A stretch of DNA of 64,000 bases from Clostridia bacterium (GCA_017431005.1 JAFRLY010000026.1:50214-114213), one strand, 5' to 3'; positions 8,917-18,816 are shown, numbered from the stretch's first letter. The notes: generated from the letters alone by a model not told the origin. Translations and numbers: made by a program.

Positions 8917-11724
8917 TTATCCGTCGCTGCGGAGGGCAGTCACGGGATCCTGACGGGCTGCTTTCCGGGCGGGAATGAACCCGCCGATCAGGGTAAGCAG
9001 GACGCAGAGCAGGATCAGGATGCCGGCGGCGCCGCTGGGAAGGAAGGCCCGGATTCCCTCCTGACCGGACAGGGTCCGGATGATATGGTTGATGGGGATC
9101 TGGGCCAGCAGGGTGATACCGATGCCGAGGGCGCCGGCAAGGATGCCGATGATAAAGGTTTCCGCGTTGAAGACCTGCGTGATGTTGTGGCGGGAGGCGC
9201 CCATGGCCCGCAGAATACCGATCTCCTTGCGCCGCTCCAGCACGGAAATATAGGTGATGATGCCGATCATGATGGAGGAAACCAGCAGGGAGACGGCCAC
9301 GAAGGCGATCAGCACATAGGTGATAACGTCCACGATGGTCGTTACAGTCTCCATCAGGGCGCCGACATAATCCGTGTAGGTAATCACCTTATCGTTATAG
9401 CCTTCCGCCTTCATGGCGGCGTTGTAGGCATCCAGGAGGCGCAGCGCTTCCTTCTTGCTTTCGAAGTCGTTGGGGTAGATGGATATCCGGATGGGCTTCG
9501 CGGATGAGGCGTAGCCGAAGCGGGTCAGGTTTGCTTCCAGGGTGGCGGACTGGGCGGCTGCCTGGGCCGCCATCATTTCCCGCAGGTGCGCCTCATCCAT
9601 TTCGAAGGTAATAACCTCGTTCAGCTTTTCCGGATCAAAATGTATAAAATCCATCAGCAGCGGAAGCGCTGAATCAACCATGGCGGAAAGGGTCGGGGAG
9701 GAGCCGGTCCGGGTGAGCTCCCGCAGAATCTGCACCGTCTGCCGGACGGACGGCCCGGGCCTGTCCGCCAGGAAGGCGGAAAGCTGATCCCACTGGAAGG
9801 AAACCGTTTCGGAAAGCTTTTCCGGATGGAAGGAGACTATGTCCGTCAGCATGTCCAGACCGCCGCGGATCTGCTCGCCGAAACGGACGCCGGTCAGCAC
9901 ATTCATTTCCGGATCGGCCAGCTGCTCGCGGACGATCCGGCTGTCCTCCGCCTCGCTCATCAGACGCCGGAGCATTCCGGCCGGGTACTGAATGCCAACC
10001 TCCAGGATGCCGAAGGATACGCCTTCCGCGGGCCGGACAACGCCGACAATCCGCATCTGCTCCGCCTGATCCAGCCGGTCGGCCAGCCAGGCTTCATCGC
10101 CTGACTGATCCACCCAGAGGCTGAGCTTCTCGTCATAGATGTATTTTTTCCAGGCGGGGAACAGACGGAAGGAGATACCCAGAAAGTCCTCCGGCCGGTA
10201 GGAGCCGCCGGCCTGCATGCCGGTATCGGCGGCCTGGCCGGCCATGACGTCCTCAATTCTGGTATTGAGCGCACGGGCGTCCTTCAGACCCATGGTGTAC
10301 AGCAGGAAATCCGGAATGTTTCCGGAGGAGGTCAGCACCAGCACGCAGTCCGTGTCCCGGTTCGGCCAGGTGCCGGCCAGCAGGGTATAGTCCTGCAGGT
10401 ACAGATCCGGGTTTTCCGGAAGCATGTAGAAAACCTCGTTGGCGCTGTAGGCCGCCATCATGCCGGACAGATTCTCATCCACGCTCAGTCCGAAAGCGTT
10501 CATCGTCTGGTCCGGATTGACCTGCCGGTATCCTTCCGCTTCCTTCAGGTAAATCTGCGGGGAGATGCCGTAGCGGCAGGCAATGCCCCGGGTATAATCC
10601 TCCATCCCGCTGAGGCCGCTGTCAAACCAGCGCTTGAGGGAAGCCAGATCGTTCACCGCGGCGGAGGCCAGCATGCCGCCCATAAACTGCTGCTCCTGTA
10701 TGCTGCCGCTGTCCGCGGGGGCTTCCGCCTCGGAACGCATGGAGGCCAGCGCCATCATTGTGTTTTCCATGGAGAAGGAGGAGGTTGTGATCTCAATCGG
10801 ATACTCGCTGAGGGATTCCTGCTCCATCCGCCGGATATAGCTGTTGGCGCCGTTTGACAGGGAAAGGATCAGGGCGATCCCGGTAATGCCGATGGATGCC
10901 GCAAAGGCAACCAGCGCGGTTCTGGCGCGTTTGGACAGCAGATTGGCGACGGACAGGCTCAGCGCCGTCAGGAAGGACATGGAGGGCTTGCGCAGGGAGC
11001 CGTGCTTCCGGAGGGCAGCCCGGGCGGCAGTTCCCTCAGCCTGCTCCTCATAGGGATCCGTATCCTTCGTGATTCTGCCGTCCTTCAGATGAACGATCCG
11101 CGTGGCGTATTTCTTTGCAAGCTTTGCGTTGTGGGTGACCATGATGACCAGATGATCCGCCGCAACCTCCTTCAGCAGCTCCATCACCTGCTTGCCCGTC
11201 TCGCTGTCCAGCGCACCGGTGGGCTCATCCGCCAGCAGGACGGAAGGGCGGTTGACCAGAGCCCGGGCGATGGCCACCCGCTGCATCTGACCGCCGGAAA
11301 GCTGGGAGGGCTTTTTCCAGGCCTGTTCCTTCAGACCCACCTTTTCCAGCGCCTCCAGGGCACGGATGCGGCGTTCCTTCCGGGATACGCCGGACAGCGT
11401 CATGGCCAGCTCCACATTGGAAAGCAGGGACTGATGGGGGATCAGGTTATAGCTCTGAAAAATGAAGCCGATGGTATGATTGCGGTAGGTGTCCCAGTCC
11501 CGGTCCTTATAAGCAACAGTGGAAATGCCGTCAATGGACATTTCCCCTGTGTCATAGCGGTCCAGCCCGCCGATAATGTTGAGCAGCGTCGTTTTTCCCG
11601 AACCGCTGGGGCCGAGAATGGCGACGAACTCTTTTTCACGAAAAGAAAGGCTGACACCGTCCAGGGCTTTCTGGACCAGATCGCCCGTACGGTATTCCTT
11701 GTGTACATTCTGAATGTTCAGCAT
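8917..11724 (-). CDS. ABC transporter, ATPase fused to FtsX-like permease (MacB/LolD-type)
   Basis: A 935-residue fusion. Residues 1-225 are an ATPase with Walker [10 protein letters not shown] (38-46), Q-loop Gln90, signature LSGGQ (142-146), Walker B ending in DEP with Glu167, and His198. One membrane segment follows near 262-285, then a roughly 500-residue extracytoplasmic region. Three C-terminal membrane helices carry an FtsX-type segment containing [15 protein letters not shown]. This layout fits exporters or mechanotransmission pumps for peptides, antibiotics or lipoproteins rather than sugar importers. It follows a small secreted acidic protein by 33 bases, suggesting a joint function. 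Substrate unknown. Confidence 0.88.
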   Translation of the reverse strand: MLNIQNVHKEYRTGDLVQKALDGVSLSFREKEFVAILGPSGSGKTTLLNIIGGLDRYDTGEMSIDGISTVAYKDRDWDTYRNHTIGFIFQSYNLIPHQSLLSNVELAMTLSGVSRKERRIRALEALEKVGLKEQAWKKPSQLSGGQMQRVAIARALVNRPSVLLADEPTGALDSETGKQVMELLKEVAADHLVIMVTHNAKLAKKYATRIVHLKDGRITKDTDPYEEQAEGTAARAALRKHGSLRKPSMSFLTALSLSVANLLSKRARTALVAFAASIGITGIALILSLSNGANSYIRRMEQESLSEYPIEITTSSFSMENTMMALASMRSEAEAPADSGSIQEQQFMGGMLASAAVNDLASLKRWFDSGLSGMEDYTRGIACRYGISPQIYLKEAEGYRQVNPDQTMNAFGLSVDENLSGMMAAYSANEVFYMLPENPDLYLQDYTLLAGTWPNRDTDCVLVLTSSGNIPDFLLYTMGLKDARALNTRIEDVMAGQAADTGMQAGGSYRPEDFLGISFRLFPAWKKYIYDEKLSLWVDQSGDEAWLADRLDQAEQMRIVGVVRPAEGVSFGILEVGIQYPAGMLRRLMSEAEDSRIVREQLADPEMNVLTGVRFGEQIRGGLDMLTDIVSFHPEKLSETVSFQWDQLSAFLADRPGPSVRQTVQILRELTRTGSSPTLSAMVDSALPLLMDFIHFDPEKLNEVITFEMDEAHLREMMAAQAAAQSATLEANLTRFGYASSAKPIRISIYPNDFESKKEALRLLDAYNAAMKAEGYNDKVITYTDYVGALMETVTTIVDVITYVLIAFVAVSLLVSSIMIGIITYISVLERRKEIGILRAMGASRHNITQVFNAETFIIGILAGALGIGITLLAQIPINHIIRTLSGQEGIRAFLPSGAAGILILLCVLLTLIGGFIPARKAARQDPVTALRSDG

Positions 11725-11757
11725 ACGTCGAGCTTCCTCAGACAGGAAGCGTCCGGA

Positions 11758-12150
11758 TTATCCGTCGCTTCTTTCAGGAACTTCCGTGGTCTCTTCAGGC
11801 GCTTCCGTGGCTGCCTCAGGAGCGGCGGGCTCTTCTTCCGCGGTATCCTCCGCATCCTCAGCGCCTTCTTCGGTTTTGGGCCCGAAATGATCCTGAATAT
11901 CCTCCTGGGTGTTCCGGATGATTTCCTTTACATCGTCCGCGAATTCAGTGGCCTGCTGCACCCGCTCATCCTTCTGGATCTCAGTGGCGATATCGTCCGC
12001 GATACCGGCGGCCTCATCCACGATGACGTCAATATGATCCCGGACCTTCTTTTCCAGCTCGGAATCGGTAGCCTTCGGATTCGTGCTCTGCGCACCGAGA
12101 GAGAAGGCGAAAACAACAGAACAAAGCCATAAAACAAACTTGCCAAACAT
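11758..12150 (-). CDS. Small secreted or membrane-anchored acidic protein, unknown function
   Basis: A 130-residue protein I do not recognise. The ATG at 12150 is chosen because GAAAGGAG precedes it; a longer frame runs to 12243 but lacks a ribosome site. Residues 1-22 (KFVLWLCSVVFAFSLGAQS) form a signal peptide or anchor. The middle is a charged helix, probably a coiled coil (about residues 28-80), and the last 45 residues are almost all Glu, Ala, Pro and Thr. It is the first gene of the transcript reaching the fused ABC transporter, so it may be an accessory protein of that transporter. The function is unassigned. Confidence 0.6.
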   Translation of the reverse strand: MFGKFVLWLCSVVFAFSLGAQSTNPKATDSELEKKVRDHIDVIVDEAAGIADDIATEIQKDERVQQATEFADDVKEIIRNTQEDIQDHFGPKTEEGAEDAEDTAEEEPAAPEAATEAPEETTEVPERSDG

Positions 12151-12214
12151 CGCAAAAACTCCTTTCAGAAGGTTTGTATGATCCATGAAAACAATTCCCT
12201 TCCGGGACAGTTCT

Positions 12215-12243
12215 ATGGTAGCGGATTCCGACGCAAAATGCAA
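12215..12243 (-). promoter_or_regulatory. Promoter for the secreted protein/ABC transporter genes
   Basis: Read on the minus strand, TTGCAT (12243-12238) and TACCAT (12220-12215) are separated by exactly 17 bp. The start codon at 12150 lies about 60 bases downstream. No other good promoter is seen before pyrB, so this may serve the whole leftward group. Confidence 0.6.
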
Positions 12244-12267
12244 GGAACAAATTGATGCCCGCTCATC

Positions 12268-12293
12268 AAAAAACAGCGCCTGAACAGGCGCTG
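12268..12293 (-). terminator. Rho-independent terminator of the isomerase gene
   Basis: On the minus strand, CAGCGCCTG and CAGGCGCTG form a 9-bp stem with a two-base gap, followed by six T residues. It lies just after the stop codon of the gene at 12307-13056. Confidence 0.8.
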
Positions 12294-12306
12294 CAGAAAA
12301 CGGAAA

Positions 12307-13056
12307 CTACCGGAAGCCGCGGCTTTTCAGATACTGATAGGAGCGGCGCAGACATTCGATGGGATCCTCTCCGTGGCAGTCATCCTGCTCCACCAGCATG
12401 TAACGGGTGCCGCCGGCTTCCGCCTTCTCAAATACCCGGTCGAAATTGATGTTGCCTTCCCCGACAACAGCCATGGAACGGCCGTAGGCATAATCCTTCA
12501 GATGAATGCAGGGAATGCGGCCGGCCAGCCTTTCAAGCCACTGGGCCGGATCGCCGCCGCCGGCCTGAACCCAGAAGGTGTCCAGGGTGAAGCCCATCTG
12601 CTCCGCGGGAACCGCCTCCATCAGGCGCTCGATGATCAGTCTGCCGTCCAGCTTTCTGAACTCCTGATCGTGATTGTGATACATGAACAGCCTGCCGGCT
12701 TCATGAATTTTACGGGCAATCGGAGGGAAGATTTCCATCCACTGCTCATAGCTCATATTCTTTTCGGGATCAAAGGCCCACCAGCCGAGTCCGATGTGAT
12801 CGCAGCCGAAGACCTCATGATCGGCGATCACCTGATCCAGCTCACCGGTCAGGCGGGGGACCGGAATATGAGTCAGCACGCACTTCAGCCCGTTCAGGTC
12901 CAGCTGTTCCTTCAGCCACTGCGCCGGATAGGGGCAGGTGCCGGAGATCTGCACGTTGCGGTAGCCGATATCCGCCACCTTTTTCAGGGTTTCGGCAAAA
13001 CCTTCCAGGTTCTGGCACTGCTCGCGGACAGTGTAGAATTGCGCTCCGATTTCCAT
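12307..13056 (-). CDS. Sugar phosphate isomerase/epimerase family protein
   Basis: A 249-residue TIM-barrel protein of the xylose-isomerase-like superfamily. The opening GAQFYTVREQCQNLEGF is the classic start of this group. It continues with GLGWWAF, LFMYHNHDQEF, GFTLDTFWVQAGG and CIHLKDYAYG, whose His, Asp and Glu residues line the metal site. An AGGAGGAG ribosome site lies before the ATG, with a good promoter further upstream. It is divergent from the GH88/DUF2264 pair, so a role in metabolising the sugar released by GH88 is plausible. Confidence 0.8.
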   Translation of the reverse strand: MEIGAQFYTVREQCQNLEGFAETLKKVADIGYRNVQISGTCPYPAQWLKEQLDLNGLKCVLTHIPVPRLTGELDQVIADHEVFGCDHIGLGWWAFDPEKNMSYEQWMEIFPPIARKIHEAGRLFMYHNHDQEFRKLDGRLIIERLMEAVPAEQMGFTLDTFWVQAGGGDPAQWLERLAGRIPCIHLKDYAYGRSMAVVGEGNINFDRVFEKAEAGGTRYMLVEQDDCHGEDPIECLRRSYQYLKSRGFR

Positions 13057-13085
13057 GATTTCTCCTCCTCGCAGACTTTTGCTTC

Positions 13086-13114
13086 ATTTTAAGCCTGAAC
13101 GATCCAAAAGACAA
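13086..13114 (-). promoter_or_regulatory. Promoter of the isomerase gene
   Basis: On the minus strand TTGTCT (13114-13109) and TAAAAT (13091-13086) are 17 bp apart. The start codon is about 30 bases from the -10 box. No comparable promoter for the divergent GH88 gene was found in the remaining part of the 178-base gap. Confidence 0.6.
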
Positions 13115-13234
13115 GGTGTGCGGCAGGGAATGCAGCCCGGCCGGGAAAAGGGGAGGACAGTGTCCGTGTCGAATAATAAAGCATGCATGCCGCGCAGCGG
13201 AAGCGGCAGATCAAAGAAGAAGGAGATTCGCGGG

Positions 13235-14389
13235 ATGGAGCATATGGATATCGTTGCAGCTTTTACGGACCAGGCATGGCTGAACAGAATGACGGAGCAG
13301 CTGCACCGGAAAATGACCTATGCCGTCGGAAAAGCCGGGGAAACAGCATGGATTCCTTATACAACCGACGGACATCAGTGGAAGAAAAATGATATCGGCT
13401 GGTGGACCAACGGGTTCTGGCCGGCAAATATGTGGCAGATGTACCGGATGACCGGGGACGGGCTGTACCGGGAGGAAGCGCTGCGGGCGGAGGAGATGCT
13501 GGACGAAGCACTGCGGAATTTCAAAAACCTGAGCCATGACGTGGGCTTCATGTGGCTGATCCAGTCCGGCGTCCGTTACGCCCTGGAGAAGAATCAGGAC
13601 AGCTATGACCGGACGCTGTTCGCGGCGGAAATGCTGGCGGCGCGGTATAACCCCAACGGCTTTATCCGGGCATGGAACGAGGAAGGCCGGGAGGGCTGGG
13701 CGATCGTGGACTGCATGATGAACCTGCCGCTGCTGTACTGGGCCAGCGAGGAAACCGGGGATCCGCGGTACCGCCAGATCGCCATGCGGCACGCGGACAC
13801 CACCATTCAGCACTTCGTGCGGCCGGACGGCTCCTGCAATCATATTGTGATTTTTGATCCGGAAACCGGGGAATTTCTGGAAAATCCGGGCGGGCAGGGA
13901 TACGAGAGCGGATCCAGCTGGAGCCGCGGGCAGAGCTGGGCCCTGTACGGGTTTGTGCTGTCCTGGCTGTGCACGGGAGAACAGCGGTACCTGGACACGG
14001 CTAAGCGGGTGGCGCATTACTTTATCAGCCAGATTGCCGACGACTGGATGCCCCGGTGCGATTTCCGCCAGCCGGAGGAGCCTCTGCTGCGGGACAATGT
14101 GGCGGGCAATGTGGCTGCCTGCGGCCTGCTTGAGCTGGCCCGGGCGGTTCCGGCGCTTGAAGGCCGCTTCTACTTTGACGCAGCGGTCCGCATCCTGAAG
14201 GCGCAGGAGCAGGACGCCGCGAACTGGGAAACGGACGATCCCGCCATTTTCACAAAATGCACTTCCGCCTGGCATGATCTGAACGGACGGCATATCACCA
14301 TGACCTACGGAGATTATTTCTTTATTGAAGCGATCAACAAGCTGCGGGGCGACCGGCTGCTGTTCTGGCGTCCGAACCATGAAGGCTGA
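13235..14389 (+). CDS. Glycoside hydrolase family 88 protein (unsaturated glucuronyl hydrolase-like)
   Basis: A 384-residue alpha/alpha-barrel enzyme of the GH88/GH105 type, which removes unsaturated uronic acid from oligosaccharides made by polysaccharide lyases. Key features are WWTNGFWPANMWQMY, Asp102 in SHDVGFMW, Asp159 in IVDCMMNLPLLYWA (matching the two essential Asp residues of the family), and GSSWSRGQSWALYGF. The ATG at 13235 is preferred because AGAAGGAGA lies upstream; the longer frame to 13055 has no such signal. No signal peptide is seen. A DUF2264 gene follows by 27 bases. It points to uronate-rich substrates such as pectin side chains or glycosaminoglycans. Confidence 0.88.
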   Translation: MEHMDIVAAFTDQAWLNRMTEQLHRKMTYAVGKAGETAWIPYTTDGHQWKKNDIGWWTNGFWPANMWQMYRMTGDGLYREEALRAEEMLDEALRNFKNLSHDVGFMWLIQSGVRYALEKNQDSYDRTLFAAEMLAARYNPNGFIRAWNEEGREGWAIVDCMMNLPLLYWASEETGDPRYRQIAMRHADTTIQHFVRPDGSCNHIVIFDPETGEFLENPGGQGYESGSSWSRGQSWALYGFVLSWLCTGEQRYLDTAKRVAHYFISQIADDWMPRCDFRQPEEPLLRDNVAGNVAACGLLELARAVPALEGRFYFDAAVRILKAQEQDAANWETDDPAIFTKCTSAWHDLNGRHITMTYGDYFFIEAINKLRGDRLLFWRPNHEG

Positions 14390-14416
14390 AAGCTGAGAAG
14401 GCAGGAGGATATCAGG

Positions 14417-15553
14417 ATGACAACGCGCAGAGAGTGGCTGGAGGATCTGCTCCGGATTACCGGGCCGGTGCTGGACTGCCTTTCCGGGGGTATGCTGAAG
14501 ACCAGCATGCCGCTGGGCTTTCACGCGGACCGGGCGGAGTTCGCGCCGCTGGAGGCCTTCGGCCGCAGCCTGATGGGAATTGCGCCGTGGCTGGAGGCGG
14601 ATTCCGCGGCGCTGGATCCGGAGGAGCGGGAGCTGCAGGCGCTCTGGCGGGAAAAGGCGATCCGGTGCATCGACCGGGCGACGGATCCGGACTCTCCGGA
14701 TTACATGCTTTTTGACCGGGGCGGCCAGCCGCTGGTGGATACCGCTTTCCTGGCGCACGCGATCGTGCGGGCCCCGAAAACGCTGGGAGCGGCGCTCCCG
14801 GACAGGGTACGGAACCAGCTGGCGGAAGCCTTCCGGGCATCGCGGGCGATCGTGCCGGTGAATACAAACTGGCTGTTTTTCTCGGCTATGGCTGAGGCCG
14901 GCCTGTATGTTATCGGGGAGTCCTGCGATCTGATGCGGGTGATGACGGCGCTCCGGTGCTTCCGGGAATGGTATCTGGGAGACGGCGTTTACGGGGACGG
15001 ACCGAGCTTCCACTTTGACTATTACAACAGCTTTGTCATTCAGCCCATGTATGTGGACCTGGTGAACCTGCTGGGGAAGGAGCATCCGGAGATCAGCGCC
15101 ATGCGTGAAACGGTCTGCGCCCGGGCTGCCCGGTACGCCTCCATCCTGGAGAGGATGATCGGGCCGGAGGGCAGCTATCCGGTCGTGGGCCGCTCCATCT
15201 GCTACCGTTTCGGCGCCTTCCAGATGCTGGCGCAGGCAACGCTGGAGCACCGGCTGGAGGCGCATCTGACACCGGCCGGCGTCCGGTGCGGACTGACCGC
15301 GGTCATCCGGCGGGTGATGTCCGCGCCGGATATGTTCGATGAAAAAGGCTGGCTGCAGCCGGGCGTATACGGGCTTCAGCCGGAGCTGGCGGAGGGATAC
15401 ATCAATATCGGCAGCCTGTATCTGTGCAGCACGGTGTTCCTGCCGCTTGGGCTGCCGCCGGAGGATCCCTTCTGGGCGGATCCGGACGCGGACTGGACCG
15501 GCAGAACCGTCTGGCAGGGCGGTCATATTCAGATTGATCACGCGCAGGATTGA
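14417..15553 (+). CDS. DUF2264 domain-containing protein
   Basis: A 378-residue protein matching the DUF2264 pattern. An Arg/Trp-rich N-terminal helix precedes the segment LEAFGRSLMGIAPWLE, then a string of helices with NWLFFSAMAEAGL, GDGPSFHFDYYNSFVIQPMY and a Gly/Arg-rich GRSICYRFGAFQMLAQ. This is an alpha/alpha-toroid-like family found beside GH88/GH105 and lyase genes; biochemical roles are poorly known. It shares the GH88 transcript (27-base gap, AGGAGGAT ribosome site). It lacks a signal peptide, so it likely works in the cytoplasm on the same oligosaccharide. Confidence 0.8.
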   Translation: MTTRREWLEDLLRITGPVLDCLSGGMLKTSMPLGFHADRAEFAPLEAFGRSLMGIAPWLEADSAALDPEERELQALWREKAIRCIDRATDPDSPDYMLFDRGGQPLVDTAFLAHAIVRAPKTLGAALPDRVRNQLAEAFRASRAIVPVNTNWLFFSAMAEAGLYVIGESCDLMRVMTALRCFREWYLGDGVYGDGPSFHFDYYNSFVIQPMYVDLVNLLGKEHPEISAMRETVCARAARYASILERMIGPEGSYPVVGRSICYRFGAFQMLAQATLEHRLEAHLTPAGVRCGLTAVIRRVMSAPDMFDEKGWLQPGVYGLQPELAEGYINIGSLYLCSTVFLPLGLPPEDPFWADPDADWTGRTVWQGGHIQIDHAQD

Positions 15554-15596
15554 AGTCCCGACAAATTGTGCAAAAAGTAACCAAATAGAACAAAAT

Positions 15597-15677
15597 CCGA
15601 ACATTAAAAGACGAACGTTCGTATTTAGTACGGAAATCCGGAACAAAATCGAACAATTTCGTTGACAATGTTCGGAT
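15597..15677. promoter_or_regulatory. Cluster of PurBox-like operator sites upstream of purE
   Basis: Four PurR-type sites lie within 81 bases: CCGAACATTA (15597-15606), the 12-bp palindrome ACGAACGTTCGT (15611-15622), TCGAACAATT (15649-15658), and the inverted ATGTTCGGAT (15668-15677). The last two flank and overlap the TTGACA of the purE promoter. They match the CGAACAWTA core bound by Bacillus-type PurR, whose gene lies at 42792-43607. Repression under high purine, relieved by PRPP, is inferred from that family. Confidence 0.75.
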
Positions 15678-15690
15678 TTTGTTTTATAGT
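15662..15690 (+). promoter_or_regulatory. Promoter of the purine operon
   Basis: TTGACA (15662-15667) and TATAGT (15685-15690) are 17 bp apart, a near-consensus sigma-A promoter. The start codon of purE is about 60 bases downstream. It is buried in PurBox-like sites, so the basal promoter is strong and control is by repression. Confidence 0.85.
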
Positions 15691-15749
15691 GTGGGCGCTC
15701 CGCGTTGGATAAGGATACGGGGCAACGGGACGATTCGGAGGGGAAACGA

Positions 15750-16232
15750 ATGAAAAAAGTCGGTATTATCATGGGAAGCGACAGCGACCTGCCCATCGTG
15801 CAGAAAGCGATGGATCAGCTGACCGCGCTGGACATTCCTTATGAAGTTCATATTTATTCCGCGCACCGGACGCCTGCCGAGGCCCGGGACTTTGCCCTGG
15901 CAGCCCGCGGGAACGGATTCGGCGTCCTGATTGCCGCGGCCGGCATGGCGGCGCATCTGGCCGGCGCCATCGCGGCGAATACCACGCTGCCTGTGATCGG
16001 GATCCCCTGCAAGGGTCCGTGCTTTGACGGGATGGACGCGCTGCTTTCCACCGTCCAGATGCCTACGGGCATTCCGGTGGCGACGGTGGCGGTGAACAGC
16101 GCGGCGAACGCGGCGCTGCTGGCGGCGGAAATTCTGGCTGTCTCTGACAGAACGCTTGCGGCGAAGCTTGACGAAAAACGCCGGCAGGACGCCGAGAAGG
16201 TCCTTGAGAAGGACCGGAAGCTGAACAGCTGA
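15750..16232 (+). CDS. purE: 5-(carboxyamino)imidazole ribonucleotide mutase / AIR carboxylase
   Basis: A 160-residue PurE. The N-terminal [15 protein letters not shown] phosphate-binding loop, [15 protein letters not shown] with the active-site His, and [14 protein letters not shown] are diagnostic. The ATG at 15750 follows a GGAGGGG ribosome site. It is the first gene of the operon. No purK is present in the window, so whether this is the PurK-dependent class I or the CO2-using class II form cannot be settled here. purC and purB are also not in the window. Confidence 0.95.
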   Translation: MKKVGIIMGSDSDLPIVQKAMDQLTALDIPYEVHIYSAHRTPAEARDFALAARGNGFGVLIAAAGMAAHLAGAIAANTTLPVIGIPCKGPCFDGMDALLSTVQMPTGIPVATVAVNSAANAALLAAEILAVSDRTLAAKLDEKRRQDAEKVLEKDRKLNS

Positions 16233-16258
16233 GAAAAACAGAGCAAAGGGGAACTGAT

Positions 16259-17692
16259 ATGGGCGGTTTCTTTGGCATCACATCCAGAAAAGACTGTATG
16301 CTCGATGTATTCTTCGGCGTGGATTACCACAGCCATCTGGGAACGCATCGGGCAGGTATGGCAGCCTGGGATCCGGAAATCGGGCTGCAGAGAAAAATAC
16401 ATAACATCCAGAACGCGCCGTTCCGGACAAAATTTGAACACATTTTTGAGGAGATGAAAGGATCATCCGCCATCGGATGCATCTCCGACAGTGACCCCCA
16501 GCCGCTGCTGATCCGATCCAGTCTGGGCACCTACGCTATCTGTTTGACAGGCGTCATTCAGAACGCGGACAGGCTGATCGAGCAGTATCTGAGCTTCAGC
16601 GGGGGTCATTTTGATGCTATGACCGGCGGAAAGATCAATCAGACGGAGCTGCTGAGCGCGCTGATCAACCAGAAAAGCAACTTTACAGAAGGCATTGCCT
16701 TCGCGCAGAAGGCCATAGAGGGAACGGCCGCCATTCTGATCCTGACGGAAGAGGGCCATCTGATTGCGGCCCGGGACCGGATGGGCCGCCTGCCGGTGGA
16801 AATCGGCAGGAACGAGGACGGGTACGCTGTCGCGTTTGAGGCCTTCGCTTATCAGAAAACCGGCTATGAAAACGTCCGGGAGCTGGGTCCGGGAGAGATC
16901 GCGGAGCTGACGCCGGAAGGAATCACACAGCTGAAGGCACCGGAGGGGAAAAAGAAGATCTGCTCCTTCCTGTGGAGTTACTACGGATATCCGACCTCCT
17001 GCTATGAAGGCGTGAATGTGGAGGAAATGCGGTACCGGAACGGCGCCATTTTGGCGGAAAATGACGAGGCTACCGGGCGGCATGACGCGATCGATTACGT
17101 CGGCGGGGTGCCGGACTCCGGAACGCCTCATGCCATCGGCTACGCGAACCGCAGCGGAAAGCCCTTTGCCCGGGCCTTCATCAAGTACACTCCGACCTGG
17201 AGCCGGAGCTTTATGCCGGCCTCCCAGACCGACCGGGACAAGATTGCCAAGATGAAGCAGATCCCGGTGAAGGCGCTGATTGAGGGAAAGGACCTGCTCT
17301 TTGTGGACGATTCCATCGTCCGGGGAACCCAGCTGCGGGAAACGGTTGAGTTCCTTTATGAGAACGGCGCAAAGTCGGTGCATATGCGCAGCGCCTGCCC
17401 GCCGATCATGTATGCCTGCAAGTACCTGAACTTCTCACGCTCCACCTCCGACATGGAGCTGATCGCCCGGCGGGTGATCATGGAGCTGGAGGGAGAGGAA
17501 GGCTTCAGCCACATCGCGGAATACGCCGACGGCACCACGGAGCGCGGGAAGCGGCTGCGGGAGAATATCTGCGAAAAGCTGCACCTGGCCTCCCTGGAAT
17601 TCCAGAGTCTGGAGGGCATCGTCCGGGCCATCGGCCTGGACAAATGCGAGCTTTGCACCTACTGCTGGGACGGCGAAGAAGCGGAAGATTAA
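16259..17692 (+). CDS. purF: Amidophosphoribosyltransferase-like protein lacking N-terminal Cys
   Basis: A 477-residue PurF homologue, the enzyme of the first purine step (PRPP plus glutamine to phosphoribosylamine). The N-terminal half has the Ntn-glutaminase fold ([16 protein letters not shown]). The C-terminal half is the phosphoribosyltransferase domain with the PRPP loop [13 protein letters not shown]. Cysteines suited to an Fe-S cluster remain, including Cys463, 466 and 469 in KCELCTYC. The oddity is the start: family members begin Met-Cys-Gly, with Cys1 as the glutaminase nucleophile, but this one begins MGGFFGITS and no alternative start supplies a Cys. It may use free ammonia or another amide donor. 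Operon position supports a purine role. Confidence 0.85.
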   Translation: MGGFFGITSRKDCMLDVFFGVDYHSHLGTHRAGMAAWDPEIGLQRKIHNIQNAPFRTKFEHIFEEMKGSSAIGCISDSDPQPLLIRSSLGTYAICLTGVIQNADRLIEQYLSFSGGHFDAMTGGKINQTELLSALINQKSNFTEGIAFAQKAIEGTAAILILTEEGHLIAARDRMGRLPVEIGRNEDGYAVAFEAFAYQKTGYENVRELGPGEIAELTPEGITQLKAPEGKKKICSFLWSYYGYPTSCYEGVNVEEMRYRNGAILAENDEATGRHDAIDYVGGVPDSGTPHAIGYANRSGKPFARAFIKYTPTWSRSFMPASQTDRDKIAKMKQIPVKALIEGKDLLFVDDSIVRGTQLRETVEFLYENGAKSVHMRSACPPIMYACKYLNFSRSTSDMELIARRVIMELEGEEGFSHIAEYADGTTERGKRLRENICEKLHLASLEFQSLEGIVRAIGLDKCELCTYCWDGEEAED

Positions 17693-17748
17693 GGGAAACG
17701 GAGCTTTGGAAGCGGCGATCGCGACAAGAGGATTAAGGAGGAAAACAG

Positions 17749-18801
17749 ATGATCAACGAGCAGTCCAGATCTGAGGCTTACGCGGCAGCGGGCGTGGATA
17801 TCACCGCGGGCTACAGGGCGGTGGAGCTGATGAAGAAGCATATCCGGCGGACGGAGGTTCCGGGGGTCTGCTCCGATGTGGGCGGCTTCGGCGGCCTGTT
17901 TGAGCTGGATACAGCCGGAATGGAAAAGCCCGTGCTGGTCTCCGGCACGGACGGCGTCGGCACCAAGCTGAAGCTGGCTTTCCTGATGGACCGCCATGAT
18001 ACGGTGGGCATCGACTGCGTGGCCATGTGCGTCAACGACATTATCTGCTGCGGAGCGAAGCCGCTGTTCTTCCTGGACTATATCGCCTGCGGCAAAAACG
18101 TGCCCGAGCGGATCGAACAGATCGTCAAGGGCGTTTGCGAGGGCTGCGTGCAGGCCGGAGCAGCGCTGATCGGCGGAGAAACGGCGGAAATGCCCGGCTT
18201 CTATCCGGAGAATGAATATGACCTGGCGGGCTACAGCACCGGACTGGTGGACAAGGCACGGATCATTGACAACCGGACCATGCGCCACGGGGATGTCATC
18301 ATAGCCCTGCCGTCCTCCGGCGTTCATTCCAACGGCTTCAGCCTGGTGCGGAAGGTCTTTGACGTCGAGCACGCGGACCTCCGGACTCCGCTGGACGCGC
18401 TGGGAGGACGTTCCCTGGGAGACGCGCTGCTGGAGCCGACCCGGATTTATGTGAAGCCGGTGCTGGCGCTGCTGAAGGAAGTGCACGTACGCGGCATCAG
18501 CCACATTACCGGCGGCGGATTCTACGAAAACATCCCGCGGAGCATCCCGGACGGGCTCTGCGCCCGGATTGACCGGAAGGCGGTGCGGGTGCTGCCGGTC
18601 TTCCGCCTGATCGCCGAAAAGGGCGGCATTCCGGAACGGGATATGTTCAATACCTTTAACATGGGCGTCGGCATGAGCATCGTGGTGCCGGCCGATGAAG
18701 CGGAGAAGGCTCTCAGTATTCTGAAGCGCGAGGGCGAGGACGCTTACGTGATCGGTGAGATCACGGAAAGCGCGGACGAAAAAATCCGCCTGGTGGACTG
18801 A
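17749..18801 (+). CDS. purM: Phosphoribosylformylglycinamidine cyclo-ligase (AIR synthetase)
   Basis: PurM (350 residues) closes the imidazole ring of AIR using ATP. The segments [40 protein letters not shown] and the C-terminal [12 protein letters not shown] are typical. A TAAGGAGG ribosome site lies just upstream. Fifty-six bases separate it from purF; purN follows after 15. Length matches the family. Confidence 0.96.
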   Translation: MINEQSRSEAYAAAGVDITAGYRAVELMKKHIRRTEVPGVCSDVGGFGGLFELDTAGMEKPVLVSGTDGVGTKLKLAFLMDRHDTVGIDCVAMCVNDIICCGAKPLFFLDYIACGKNVPERIEQIVKGVCEGCVQAGAALIGGETAEMPGFYPENEYDLAGYSTGLVDKARIIDNRTMRHGDVIIALPSSGVHSNGFSLVRKVFDVEHADLRTPLDALGGRSLGDALLEPTRIYVKPVLALLKEVHVRGISHITGGGFYENIPRSIPDGLCARIDRKAVRVLPVFRLIAEKGGIPERDMFNTFNMGVGMSIVVPADEAEKALSILKREGEDAYVIGEITESADEKIRLVD

Positions 18802-18816
18802 AGAAAGGATCGTATT

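Noticed and set aside
13211-15796. Long minus-strand frame opposite the GH88 and DUF2264 genes
   Set aside because: Low-complexity His/Arg/Pro/Gln-rich translation typical of an antisense shadow; the plus-strand genes carry recognised domains.
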